A DNA stretch of 43,767 nucleotides from Aporhodopirellula sallentina SM41 (GTDB lineage: Bacteria > Planctomycetota > Planctomycetia > Pirellulales > Pirellulaceae), in NCBI RefSeq assembly GCF_000346505.1, contig NZ_ANOH01000405.1, positions 1-43,767 on the forward strand, in the 5' to 3' direction. The stretch's first letter is position 1. Every line of letters begins with the position of its first letter. The translations under genes and the position numbers were made by a program. The notes under the pieces are model-generated. The model did not search any database and was not told the origin of the DNA. It saw only the letters and a list, made by a program, of their open reading frames with translations. This document shows positions 1 through 8,361 of this stretch, piece by piece.

Positions 1-189
1 TCGCATCGGCCGTGATCCCCGCCGCGACAACAAAGTCCGCATATGTAAGATCATCGAAGCATGCCCCAGGATGCACGTTGCCGACTTTCGGTGCGGTCGC
101 CTCCAACACACACGCCATTCGGATCGCGTCGCTGCGCGAAGAGAGCGATGAGGCGAGCAGCCTCCACGCATGATTGCTGCAAAATTCAC
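1..189 (-). CDS. CitG/MdcB-like triphosphoribosyl-dephospho-CoA synthase family protein (N-terminal part, cut by window edge)
   Basis: An open frame runs off the left edge. It reads through R-M-A-C-V-L-E-A-T, then APKVGNVHPGACFDDLTYAD and FVVAAGIT. The [K]-x-GNVHPGA-x-FDDLTYxDF block is typical of the CitG/MdcB family (PF01874), which transfers a triphosphoribosyl group from ATP to dephospho-CoA to make a prosthetic-group precursor. Relatives outside citrate or malonate lyase loci have unassigned roles. The in-frame stop just upstream is the stop codon of the neighbouring hydrolase (202-204), so the start must lie inside this stretch. GTG at 189 is the most upstream candidate I saw, with no strong ribosome binding site. 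The gene sits 12 bp after the hydrolase on the same strand, so the two are probably co-transcribed. Only 63 codons are visible; the catalytic part is outside the window. Confidence 0.62.
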   Translation of the reverse strand, partial: MNFAAIMRGGCSPHRSLRAATRSEWRVCWRRPHRKSATCILGHASMILHMRTLLSRRGSRPMR

Positions 190-201
190 CGCTCGGACGG
201 C

Positions 202-1113
202 TCACGACGTTGGGGCCGCCGCGATGCCGAACTGGGACAGGAATGTTTCCATCGTTTCGAGCGTTTCCTCAGGGTTGTCTTCAATCACATAGTGACCTGT
301 CGTGGCGAGTTCCTTCACCGACGCATGAGGCCACACTTGCTCGAACCGTCGTAAACATTCCGGACGGAAACACCAATCCTTCATCCCCCAAATCAGTTGC
401 ACCGGAACGCTCGAAAAATCAGGCAGGTCCGACTCGAGTTGTCTCAACGTCGCCATCGTCGGATGTTCGGGCGTCAACGGAATGTCACGCACGAACCGAT
501 CGATCGCTACACGGTTCTCCCAACTGTTGTACGGCGCGAGCAAACCCGCCGCCGCGTTATCGGATAAACGCGTTCGCGACATTGCCATCGTGATCGCCGC
601 TCGAGCGAACAGATTCAATCCACGCACCGCCGGAGTCCCGACAATCGGCCATCGACACGCCGCGATCCGGCGCGGCATGTACGGCGGAGGAAACGCGGCC
701 GTGTTGAGCAACACAACTCCCCGCACACGATCGAGACGTTCATGGACAGCCGACAAACCGATCGCTCCGCCCCAATCGTGAGCGAGCAAGACGATGTTTT
801 GCAAATCGAGTTCATCGATCACGCGGACGAGGTTATCTCGGTGCGCGGCCATCGTGTACGCGAACTCGTCGGCAGGTGGTTTTTCGCTGCGTCCGCACCC
901 GATGTGATCCACCGCCACAACGCGGCACCTCGGCGAAAACCGCTCAATCGCCTTCCGGTAATAAAAGCTCCACGTCGGGTTCCCATGCACGCACAATAGC
1001 GTCAGCCCAGCCTCGCCGGATGACTCTTTGGTGTCGATGTAACGCAGTGCATGCCCATCAATAACCAGTGTCTCGGACGGGTGCGGGAACAGATCCTCGG
1101 CGACGGAGATCAT
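202..1113 (-). CDS. alpha/beta hydrolase of the haloalkane dehalogenase / OleB type
   Basis: A 303-residue alpha/beta-fold hydrolase of usual family length. Visible active-site elements, numbered from the chosen start: HGNPTWSFYYR at 43-53 (oxyanion region, with Asn45 at the halide-stabilising position), AHDWGG at 111-116 with nucleophile Asp113 followed by Trp114, acid candidate Asp246 in WGMKDWCF, and His274 in TGHYVIED. An Asp nucleophile with the following Trp is the signature of haloalkane dehalogenases. It is shared by OleB, the beta-lactone decarboxylase of long-chain olefin synthesis, and HGNPTWSFYYR with WGMKDWCF resembles OleB-type proteins at least as well. No oleA, oleC or oleD is visible here, so the substrate is open. 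The frame extends to 1305, but the upstream part is Arg-rich and unlike the family; ATG at 1113 gives the normal N-terminus. No signal peptide is seen, so it is probably cytoplasmic. Confidence 0.85.
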   Translation of the reverse strand: MISVAEDLFPHPSETLVIDGHALRYIDTKESSGEAGLTLLCVHGNPTWSFYYRKAIERFSPRCRVVAVDHIGCGRSEKPPADEFAYTMAAHRDNLVRVIDELDLQNIVLLAHDWGGAIGLSAVHERLDRVRGVVLLNTAAFPPPYMPRRIAACRWPIVGTPAVRGLNLFARAAITMAMSRTRLSDNAAAGLLAPYNSWENRVAIDRFVRDIPLTPEHPTMATLRQLESDLPDFSSVPVQLIWGMKDWCFRPECLRRFEQVWPHASVKELATTGHYVIEDNPEETLETMETFLSQFGIAAAPTS

Positions 1114-1374
1114 ATGCTGTGCGTTCGTTTCCGTCGTCAAGGGTTCGTTGGGGGTAAGAGAAAGCAAAACGTGAAGCGTCTGTCGTGGCTCGCCGGGAAG
1201 CGACAACCACACGCACCGCACGCGGGAACCGAGAGCCGACCGCGAAGTTTGTCGATTCGCCCGCATACCTGCAACCCGCGTACCTGCCGGACGACACGTC
1301 TGCAATAATGAATGGTGCCCCGAACGCGTTTGGCCCCCCTATCCCGTTCTTCCCTCAACTACCAAGGCGACGTG

Positions 1375-1941
1375 ATGAAACTTCGTACCGCGAACATGGT
1401 CCTGGCCGCGACGATCCACACCGCTATGTGCCTGCTCGCCGCCGGTGCATGTGCCCCATCCGCTCACGCCCAACCTCCCGCCACACCGACGCAGACGGCC
1501 CCGCCCGCCGGTCAGCCAACCGAAATGAGCGCCGGCGATTCCTCCCCGACCGGACGCGAAGCTCGGTTGGCGGCTTACCTTTCCGGAGCAACCTTCACAG
1601 GCCAATTCACGGTCGACGGCAAACCCGACGCGGCCCCGAAGCCAGAGTCCTACACGATCGCTTCGTGCGAACCGCTGGCCGAAAAAGACATGTACCGGCT
1701 CAAGGTCAAAATCCGGTACGGCGACGTTGACGGCGAATTTCCGATGGACTTAAAAATCCTCTGGTCCGGGTCGACTCCCGTGATCACGCTCGACGGAGCT
1801 TGGATCCCAGGCCTGGGAACGTTCTCTTCACGCGTACTGATTCACGACGGACGGTATGCCGGTACGTGGCAGCACGACGCCAAAGGCGGCCACCTGTTCG
1901 GCACAATCCAACCAGCCGCCGACAAAGCCGCCTCCGAATAG
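1375..1941 (+). CDS. secreted protein of unknown function
   Basis: A 188-residue protein that I do not recognise. It opens with a Sec signal peptide (MKLRTANMVLAATIHTAMCL, then small residues and a likely cleavage after AHA near residue 32). A Pro/Thr-rich linker follows, then a compact domain beginning near REARLAAYLSGATFTGQF. That domain contains beta-strand-like segments with repeated G-x-F/W patterns (GEFPMDLKILWSGSTPVITL, GRYAGTWQHDAKGGHLFG). The pattern resembles small lipocalin-like or beta-barrel periplasmic proteins of planctomycetes, but I cannot name a family. ATG at 1375 is preferred because it begins the signal peptide; a GTG further upstream would add a non-hydrophobic extension. 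It is divergent from the hydrolase and convergent with the thioredoxin gene, which ends 38 bp away. Confidence 0.75.
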   Translation: MKLRTANMVLAATIHTAMCLLAAGACAPSAHAQPPATPTQTAPPAGQPTEMSAGDSSPTGREARLAAYLSGATFTGQFTVDGKPDAAPKPESYTIASCEPLAEKDMYRLKVKIRYGDVDGEFPMDLKILWSGSTPVITLDGAWIPGLGTFSSRVLIHDGRYAGTWQHDAKGGHLFGTIQPAADKAASE

Positions 1942-1979
1942 CCCCCACGCCTTCATCCGGAATCAAATCAATTCAGGCG

Positions 1980-3302
1980 TTAAGGGCTTTCACCCGCAGC
2001 CTCTTTCTCCAGCGTCGCGAGATACTTCGCCAAACGAGAGCGAACTTCGGGCGTAGCCGCTTCAACGGCGGCACGCTGCGTTTCAATAGCGGACGCGAGG
2101 TCACCAAGTTCGTATTGCAAGTGAGCGATCGTATCCATCAGATAAACGGCATTGGCACCCGCATCGGAAACCGCGTCCTGCGTGGCATTCAACGCCATCT
2201 GTAAAACATTATTCTTCTTCGCTTGGCTGTCGCGGCTCAGTTCGTAGACGGACCAAGCGATTTGATTCACCCCTGAAGCGTCCAACGATTCGTCCGCTAA
2301 CATCTCAGTGGCGACACGATTCGCCGCAGATTGAGCGGTCTTGGCTCTCGTCATCAGCAAACTGAGCTTGATCGATTTCAACTGCGTCTTGGAGGCCTCG
2401 GATTTTCCATTGGCGATGTAGTCGTCAATCAGTTCGATCGCCTCGTCTTCTTTCTTCGAACGCAACAACTTACTCAACTGAGTGATAATCGCACGCGATT
2501 CTTGCTTCGCGGCAAACTCCTCCCGGTAAGTTTCACGATCCCAGCGATCACTGACGACTTGCTCCAGTACGTCGTCGATCGACATCGGGTGGCCGATCCA
2601 TTCGATTTTTGCGTCTTTGCCAACGATGAAGGCGCAAGGAATACCGTTTTGCATGGCGGCTTTCATGTAGTCACGGTTGGTCGACCCGTCGGGATCCGAT
2701 GTCAGGCAATATGCCTTCGTCAGTTCGCCGTAGGTCAGCGGAGTCGGTTCCTCTTCTGACTCATCGTCTTCATTTTTATCGCCGGCCTCACCTTCAGGAT
2801 CATCGGTGTGACGCGAACCTTGGCGGACCTCACGCTGCAGAAACGCGTCGACCGTTTCCACGTCTTCTCGAGTGATGCTGACGATCTGCACACCACGATC
2901 GGCATACGCTTTTTGCAATTCGACAATGTGAGGCATCGACGCGATGCACGGGCCACACCACGTTGCCCAGAACTCGACAACGTAGACTTTGCCGGGTTCG
3001 AACTCCGTGACTTTGGGATAACGCCCTTCGCCGTCGTGAATCCAATTCTCAATGTCCAGTGCCGGCGCGGGTGAACCGATCGTCATGGGAGAAAACTCTT
3101 CCTCCTCGGCCACCAGACCTGCTTTGTCTGCTTTGATCTTGGCCGGCTTAATCTTGGCCGGCTTGATCGGAGCAGGCGCCACCTTTGCTGGCGTCGCCGT
3201 ATCCTGATCTCCTCCCCCCGCGTCGGTGTCTCGACAGATCGCGTTTGGGCAAGGAAAGGCGAGAGCCATCGCGAACGAGATCACGAGCAACAATTTCTTC
3301 AT
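1980..3302 (-). CDS. TlpA/ResA-like thioredoxin-domain protein with C-terminal helical region
   Basis: A 440-residue exported protein. The signal peptide begins MKKLLLVISFAMALAF. A Lys/Pro-rich linker with IKPAK repeats covers roughly residues 40-60. The thioredoxin fold covers about 75-250, with redox motif WCGPC at 115-119 and cis-proline segment NGIPCAFIVG near 219-228. In TlpA-type proteins such a domain reduces or forms disulfides outside the cytoplasm, often for cytochrome maturation. An acidic insertion (about 160-188, many D and E) interrupts the fold. The C-terminal 180 residues are helical and TPR-like (AINRVATE-type, ASAIETQRAAVEAATPEV). ATG at 3302 is preceded by AGGA at a good distance and starts the signal peptide; the upstream extension is not conserved-looking. 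It lies 218 bp downstream of the sulfatase on the same strand. Confidence 0.86.
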   Translation of the reverse strand: MKKLLLVISFAMALAFPCPNAICRDTDAGGGDQDTATPAKVAPAPIKPAKIKPAKIKADKAGLVAEEEEFSPMTIGSPAPALDIENWIHDGEGRYPKVTEFEPGKVYVVEFWATWCGPCIASMPHIVELQKAYADRGVQIVSITREDVETVDAFLQREVRQGSRHTDDPEGEAGDKNEDDESEEEPTPLTYGELTKAYCLTSDPDGSTNRDYMKAAMQNGIPCAFIVGKDAKIEWIGHPMSIDDVLEQVVSDRWDRETYREEFAAKQESRAIITQLSKLLRSKKEDEAIELIDDYIANGKSEASKTQLKSIKLSLLMTRAKTAQSAANRVATEMLADESLDASGVNQIAWSVYELSRDSQAKKNNVLQMALNATQDAVSDAGANAVYLMDTIAHLQYELGDLASAIETQRAAVEAATPEVRSRLAKYLATLEKEAAGESP

Positions 3303-3520
3303 CAAATTGTTCCTGAACTTTGTGTTACAGAATGAGGGACGAGTCCGAATGCCGAGAAAGGCTCCGCGTGCCGCACGGAACCCCAATGAGGCGGCACAGG
3401 CCCGATACGTTTCAGGCCCGAACGACACGCAAACGTCCATTCTGACGACAAACCGTGAGGATCGCTATCAGCGTCGGGCCACCAGCAAGTTAGGGCTGGT
3501 CTTGATTCGTCCACAAGGGG

Positions 3521-5539
3521 TCACCAACCATTGAGTTTGGCGATACGCCCTAAGACTCCGATACCGTAGCGTCCTTGTCGGTTCCCGCCGTTTTCGACGT
3601 ATTTCTTCACGAGCGGCAAAGCCGGTTCCCCCATCCAATCGATGACATTGTGCAGCATCGTTTCGTTGTTTGTTCCCTCGAAGAGCAGGCTATCGAGGCA
3701 GGCGATCGCATCGTCGGGGTGTCCAAGGTTAACGAGTGTCCAGGCTGCCATCATGCGAACTTCATGTGCGTCGTCTTGCAACGCTCGCTCGAGAACGTCG
3801 ATTACCTCTGCCGCATCGCCGCCGAGCAGGTGGAGCCCGACAACCGACCACCAACGCACGACTTCATCGCCATCCGACATGCCGGTCACAAACGTGTTTA
3901 GGTTCGCCGCATCACGAGCAAGGGCCAGGTCAGCGATATCCAAGTACTGTTCGAGCGGATACAGCGAATCGTCACGCACCAATTCGTACAGCGTAACGTT
4001 GTGGGCCGCGGCGCGACGTTCCCGCATTTTTTCCGGCATCAAACCCGAGTCTCGCAGTTCGAGTTGCTTGGCCCGCATCGCGGACTTGAGTTCGGCAATC
4101 TTCGCCTGATGCTCGGGGACATTGATCAAATTATGAACGTTGTCGAAATCCGATTCGTTGTCATAGAACTCCTCGGACACCCGTGGTCGAAAGAACCGCC
4201 CGGTGATCTCGTCGGTTTTGCCTTCCCGGTGATGCTTTTCCCAGGCCGTCGTCAGTGGTGCCTTCCACAGGTAGGCCAAGTGTTGCCCGGCGGGTGCGTA
4301 GGGCATGTAGTTTTTGTGATACGCGAACCGTGCATCCCTCATCAAACGGACGTTGTCGAGTCGTTCATCAGCACGTTCTCGGAATCCGAAGTGATACTTC
4401 AGTGGCGACTCGACACCGTCCCCCAAAAAGACTCGGCCTTGGAATTGGTCGGGAATCTCGGCTCCCGCCAAACTGAGCCATGTTTTGGGCATGTCAACGA
4501 AACTGACTAGGCGGTCGACCGTCGTGCCCGGCCGAGCGGCGGGATAGAACTGTTTCCATTTCTCGGGTATGCGAATCACGAGCGGGCAATGCACGCCGCT
4601 CGCATAAAGGAAACGTTTGCTTCGCGCCATCACACCACCGTGATCGGAGTTGTAGACAACAATCGTGTCGTCATACAAACCGTCCCGTTTTAGCTCGGCG
4701 ATGATCTCGCCCACTTTGCGATCCATTCTCTCAACCGCATCGGCATACTTTGCATAGTTCTTCCGAACATCGGGCAGGTCGGGATGGTACGCGTACAACT
4801 TCATCTCCGCAGGATCGCGTTTCGTGTTCTCAACGTTTCCGTGAGCCCGGCTCTCATGACTGTCGTTGATGTTCATGACAGCAAAAAACGGCTGGCCTGG
4901 TTGACGGAGCTTCCAACCGTACTGCGTTTGCTTCTTTCCACCTGCGTAGTCCCAACATTCTTTGTCGGGTCTTCCGCCAATGTTGTAATCCGTCTTCCCC
5001 GGATTCGAAGTGTGATAGCCCGCCTGTTTTAAAAGGTCGGGATAGTAGTGAATTTGGTTATGCGGGATCTCGTTGCGACTTCGCATCGGTTGAGTGCCAT
5101 TGGAAACACCGTACATCCCCGTGATCCAACATGATCGCGTCGGCGCGCAGACAGCGGCATTGTCGAAACAATGCGTATAGCGAAACCCTTCCTTTGCCAA
5201 TTGGTCGATTGCAGGTGTTCGAGCATTGGTTCCTCCATAGCAACTGATCCATGAAACACCGTTGTCCTCACTGGTGATCCACAGGATGTTCGGCCGTTCC
5301 AGGTTGACGGAAGCCTGGTCCGGCTCAGGCTCGCCGTCGGTCGCCGCGTTTGGTGCCGCACCAACGGCGAGACCGTATCCGATGAAACAATGAAACACGC
5401 AAAGCAATGCGATCACTTTGCAGGCCGTTGGTAGAACCGAAGTGGGATTGGCGAAAATGCGAAAGGCAAGAACGCGGATAGGAAACTTCACAGGTATGTC
5501 CGTACGAGGTTCGGTGGGGAGACGGCGTCCCATTGTCAT
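3521..5539 (-). CDS. secreted type I sulfatase with HEAT-like C-terminal extension
   Basis: A ~672-residue sulfatase. The alkaline-phosphatase-superfamily fold starts at RPNILWITSEDNG, with metal-binding Asp in SEDNG. The formylglycine motif is CAPTRSCWITG with the modified Cys near residue 131. It fits C-x-P-x-R, but has Thr where Ser or Ala is usual. Further active-site pieces are NPGKTDYN, VYNSDHGG and the ...HYHFGFR... region. After the sulfatase domain, about residues 540-665 hold HEAT-like repeats (DEVVRWWSVVGLHLLGGDAA, then DDAHEVRMMAAWTLVNLGHP). Sulfatases of this type hydrolyse sulfate esters of algal polysaccharides in the periplasm or outside; the substrate is not readable. The start is uncertain: TTG at 5558-5560, ATG at 5539 or 5533, or GTG about 16 codons later are all possible. 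The hydrophobic export segment is VIALLCVFHCFIGYGLAVGA. Confidence 0.88.
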   Translation of the reverse strand: MTMGRRLPTEPRTDIPVKFPIRVLAFRIFANPTSVLPTACKVIALLCVFHCFIGYGLAVGAAPNAATDGEPEPDQASVNLERPNILWITSEDNGVSWISCYGGTNARTPAIDQLAKEGFRYTHCFDNAAVCAPTRSCWITGMYGVSNGTQPMRSRNEIPHNQIHYYPDLLKQAGYHTSNPGKTDYNIGGRPDKECWDYAGGKKQTQYGWKLRQPGQPFFAVMNINDSHESRAHGNVENTKRDPAEMKLYAYHPDLPDVRKNYAKYADAVERMDRKVGEIIAELKRDGLYDDTIVVYNSDHGGVMARSKRFLYASGVHCPLVIRIPEKWKQFYPAARPGTTVDRLVSFVDMPKTWLSLAGAEIPDQFQGRVFLGDGVESPLKYHFGFRERADERLDNVRLMRDARFAYHKNYMPYAPAGQHLAYLWKAPLTTAWEKHHREGKTDEITGRFFRPRVSEEFYDNESDFDNVHNLINVPEHQAKIAELKSAMRAKQLELRDSGLMPEKMRERRAAAHNVTLYELVRDDSLYPLEQYLDIADLALARDAANLNTFVTGMSDGDEVVRWWSVVGLHLLGGDAAEVIDVLERALQDDAHEVRMMAAWTLVNLGHPDDAIACLDSLLFEGTNNETMLHNVIDWMGEPALPLVKKYVENGGNRQGRYGIGVLGRIAKLNGW

Positions 5540-5604
5540 TGGTGGCGAATGACGCGTCAATCAAATCGAAAAGATAGCCAGGCGTTTCAAACACATGGGT
5601 GTTG

Positions 5605-6456
5605 TCAGGCTTGTTGCAGCCGTTTCATCACACGACTCCATGCCAAACACTTGGCGAGGTCGAATGGCTTCATTCCGTTTGCCGCCGGTGCTTCCGCGTC
5701 CGCACCATGTTTCAAACACACATCGACGCCATCGAGTGATCCGGCTAGGGAAAGTTGGTGCAGAAACGTGAATCCCTTGTCATCGGTTTCTTGGAGGAAC
5801 GACGGGTTTTCTTGCAAAGTCTGCTCGAACGACTCTCGCATATTGACCGACATCGGGTGCTCGGCGGCGGCAACCTTTGCGTAGTCTTGCGGCTTCTGCG
5901 GCGTCTTCTTGAACCGAGACAGGAACCCTTTTTTCTTGGGTGGATCGTTACTCAAGTAGCTTTCCGGCACCAATGGCACGATGCCGACGTCGCCAAAGTT
6001 GTGTCCCCACGCACGGTCGTGCTGTTTACGCTCTCCCGCTGCCATGCGACTTCTCATCAGGTCGATCGTGAAGCCACCACACACTTCTCCCATGCAAACG
6101 TACATCCAATCGCCGAGCTGTTTGCCGGTGATCTTCACACGCTGCCCCTCTTGAAAGGACTTCAATGAGAGAGGCGTGTTGATCAGCGTGCCCTCAACAT
6201 GTCGCCCATTGAAGTCCACGTCCATCAACCACATGTGCTCCATCTCCAAACCGTCTGGATTGGCGGCTCGCACTTCGGGAGGATCGGACAGCGAGGCTTT
6301 GACCGCGGCGAGCTCCAATCCGGGGATGATTCGACGCCTTTCCCAAGCAAGCTCTCGCCAGAAAAACTTGAACGTTTGTCTGGCCTTCTTGCTCGCCGCC
6401 TCCATCTCAGGGTCATCACCCGGTGACATAAAAACAGGGCTTTCTGCGTTTGACAT
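5605..6456 (-). CDS. DUF2314 domain protein with C-terminal ankyrin-type repeat
   Basis: A 283-residue protein without a signal peptide. Residues about 15-160 match the DUF2314 (YegJ-like) pattern: the EHMWLMDVDFNGRHVEGTLI strand pair, EGQRVKITGKQLGDWMYV, and a later GGFTIDLMRSRM. A basic linker (PPKKKGFLSRFKKTPQKPQD) follows. A C-terminal ankyrin-like unit covers roughly 225-275 (DDKGFTFLHQLSLAGSLDGV, then CLKHGADAEAPAANGMKPFD). The function of DUF2314 is unknown; the ankyrin unit suggests protein binding, probably in the cytoplasm. ATG at 6456 has no clear ribosome binding site. It lies 66 bp upstream of the sulfatase start on the same strand and divergent from the second sulfatase. Confidence 0.8.
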   Translation of the reverse strand: MSNAESPVFMSPGDDPEMEAASKKARQTFKFFWRELAWERRRIIPGLELAAVKASLSDPPEVRAANPDGLEMEHMWLMDVDFNGRHVEGTLINTPLSLKSFQEGQRVKITGKQLGDWMYVCMGEVCGGFTIDLMRSRMAAGERKQHDRAWGHNFGDVGIVPLVPESYLSNDPPKKKGFLSRFKKTPQKPQDYAKVAAAEHPMSVNMRESFEQTLQENPSFLQETDDKGFTFLHQLSLAGSLDGVDVCLKHGADAEAPAANGMKPFDLAKCLAWSRVMKRLQQA

Positions 6457-6888
6457 GCGGATGACGCTTTCGGTTGGAATGTGGGGGAATTCGAAAGGGA
6501 ATCATGGAGGGACCGACACGGCGGATAATCGCATTGTACGGTGCTGGATCCCGTGGATGGGCGATCCGCCCGCAGTCGCGGTGATGCTCTCCAATCATTG
6601 ATGCTCAGCATTCATTTCATTCCTGCCATCGCGAGATTCGGCGTGGCTGCGAAGCATCTACGCGAGCAAAAAATGTCCAAAATGCTGGCGTGCGGTAGTA
6701 GTTAGTTGCGGAACGCACGTGTCAGTCTCGTGACGAGCGAATGCCACTAGCAACGACTGCTACCGCAACGATGCCCGGTGTGGACCTTCGCCGTCACGCA
6801 CCCCCGCATCGAAAGAACGTCCCCCACCGCTCGGCCAACGACGGCTCGCGCCCTACCGAGACTTCAACACAATCTTCGGCCCCACATC
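6457..6888. other. divergent intergenic region
   Basis: No credible gene is seen between the divergent DUF2314 gene and the second sulfatase. It must hold both promoters, but I could not assign -35/-10 boxes. A weak inverted repeat, CGTGCG at 6689-6694 and CGCACG at 6714-6719, flanks a 19-nt loop. Confidence 0.5.
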
Positions 6889-8361
6889 ATGAACCGACTC
6901 GGACAAACACCACACGTCTTGCTGCCAATCTTGTGTGCCATCGTGATGACGTTGTCGTCAACCGTTGCCACGGGCGCAAACGACCGCCCCAACGTTGTAT
7001 TCATCTTGGCTGATGATCTTGGTTATTCCGATCTAGGCTGCACCGGCAGCGATTTCTATCAAACCCCAAACATTGACACTTTGGCCGTCGATAGCGTCAG
7101 GTTCGACCAAGCCTACTCGTCTCCTACCTGCTCGCCGAGTCGCGCGGCCATCATGAGCGGCAAGAATCCTGCCCGACTCGGTATCGTCGGCCACGGCGGC
7201 TTGCGAAGCATGGCGGGCGGCGGTGATTTTCTGGTCAGTGAAGAATATACCCTCGCCGAAGCACTGCGTGATGTCGGCTACACAACCTGCCATATCGGGA
7301 AATGGCATGTCGGCACCAAAGGCGTCACGGGACCGCAGGAGCAAGGTTTCGACGAGGTGATTGCATCGAACGAATTTTGTTGCCCGGGCAGCTACCTCTA
7401 CCCATTCCGCGACAAACGCAAGCAGGGCAAAGCCGTCGAAAGAAGCGCGGTTCCGGATTTGGAGGATCGCCGTCCTGGCGACCACCTAACACAGTGTCTC
7501 GGAGAGGAAGCGGTTGCCTTTCTCAAGAGACAAAAAACCTCTGACAAGCCCTTCTTCCTCAACCTTTGGCACTACGCGGTGCACACGCCGATTCAGGCAA
7601 AGCCCGAAAAAGTGGACAAGTACAAATCGTTGGTCCAGCCAGACGGACACCAACGCAACCCAAACTATGCGGGACTGGTTGAACATCTCGATGACAGCGT
7701 CGGAATGGTGCTTCGAGCAATCGACGACCTGGCGTTGAGCGAAAATACGATTGTAATTTTCTTCAGCGATAACGGTGGCGAAATTAGAAAAGGCGTGACC
7801 TCCAACTACCCGCTGCGATCGGGAAAAACGTCTCTCTACGAAGGCGGCGTTCGCGTGCCCCTGTTCATCCGATGGCCTGGCGTCACACGAGGTGGAGAAA
7901 GATGCAATGAACCCGTTGTCGGTCATGATCTCTACCCAACCATCCTCCGCATGGTCGGGACGGAAGGGCGGCGGGAACAAAACTCAAAGATGGACGGGGT
8001 GGACATCACACCATTGCTTCGTTCTCCATCAGCGAAGCTCCCTTCCCGGTCACTGCACTGGCTGCGGTATGGCGAATTGGTCCACTACCCAACATACAAA
8101 AACGATCGTGAGTTCGGCCCATGTGCCGCAATTCGCAAGGGAGACTGGAAACTCGTCGAACGTTACCCGACTCCCCATGGGCTAGAGCACCGCTTCGAAC
8201 TGTTTCATTTGCGAGATGACCCCAACGAAAAACAGAACCTCGCGAGCAACTATCCTGAAAAACTCGAAGAACTTCAACGCGATCTCACCAACTGGCAAAC
8301 CGAAATCGAGATCCCAAGCTACATGCAACTCGCTTACCCAGCATTCGAAAAAGTGAAGTAG
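6889..8361 (+). CDS. secreted arylsulfatase-type sulfatase
   Basis: A 490-residue type I sulfatase of ordinary length. A signal peptide (MNRLGQTPHVLLPILCAIVM) ends near ATGA at residue 30. The sulfatase domain begins RPNVVFILADDLGYSDLGC, giving metal ligands Asp42 and Asp43. The formylglycine motif is TCSPSRAAIMSG with Cys81 as the modified residue (canonical C-S-P-S-R). HIGKWHVG supplies the catalytic Lys/His, and FFSDNGG the second metal pair. The C-terminal subdomain (GDWKLVERYP and FELFHLRDDPNEKQNLA) is standard for arylsulfatase A-like enzymes. It should be activated by a formylglycine-generating enzyme encoded elsewhere and cleave a sulfate ester outside the cytoplasm. ATG at 6889 begins the signal peptide; an upstream in-frame extension is not credible. 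The divergent neighbour group carries another, dissimilar sulfatase, so this is a small sulfatase cluster. Confidence 0.93.
   Translation: MNRLGQTPHVLLPILCAIVMTLSSTVATGANDRPNVVFILADDLGYSDLGCTGSDFYQTPNIDTLAVDSVRFDQAYSSPTCSPSRAAIMSGKNPARLGIVGHGGLRSMAGGGDFLVSEEYTLAEALRDVGYTTCHIGKWHVGTKGVTGPQEQGFDEVIASNEFCCPGSYLYPFRDKRKQGKAVERSAVPDLEDRRPGDHLTQCLGEEAVAFLKRQKTSDKPFFLNLWHYAVHTPIQAKPEKVDKYKSLVQPDGHQRNPNYAGLVEHLDDSVGMVLRAIDDLALSENTIVIFFSDNGGEIRKGVTSNYPLRSGKTSLYEGGVRVPLFIRWPGVTRGGERCNEPVVGHDLYPTILRMVGTEGRREQNSKMDGVDITPLLRSPSAKLPSRSLHWLRYGELVHYPTYKNDREFGPCAAIRKGDWKLVERYPTPHGLEHRFELFHLRDDPNEKQNLASNYPEKLEELQRDLTNWQTEIEIPSYMQLAYPAFEKVK

Noticed and set aside
5540-5560. TTG at 5560 as the start of the first sulfatase
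   Set aside because: No ribosome binding site supports it, and ATG codons at 5539 and 5533 are available just downstream, though the start stays uncertain.
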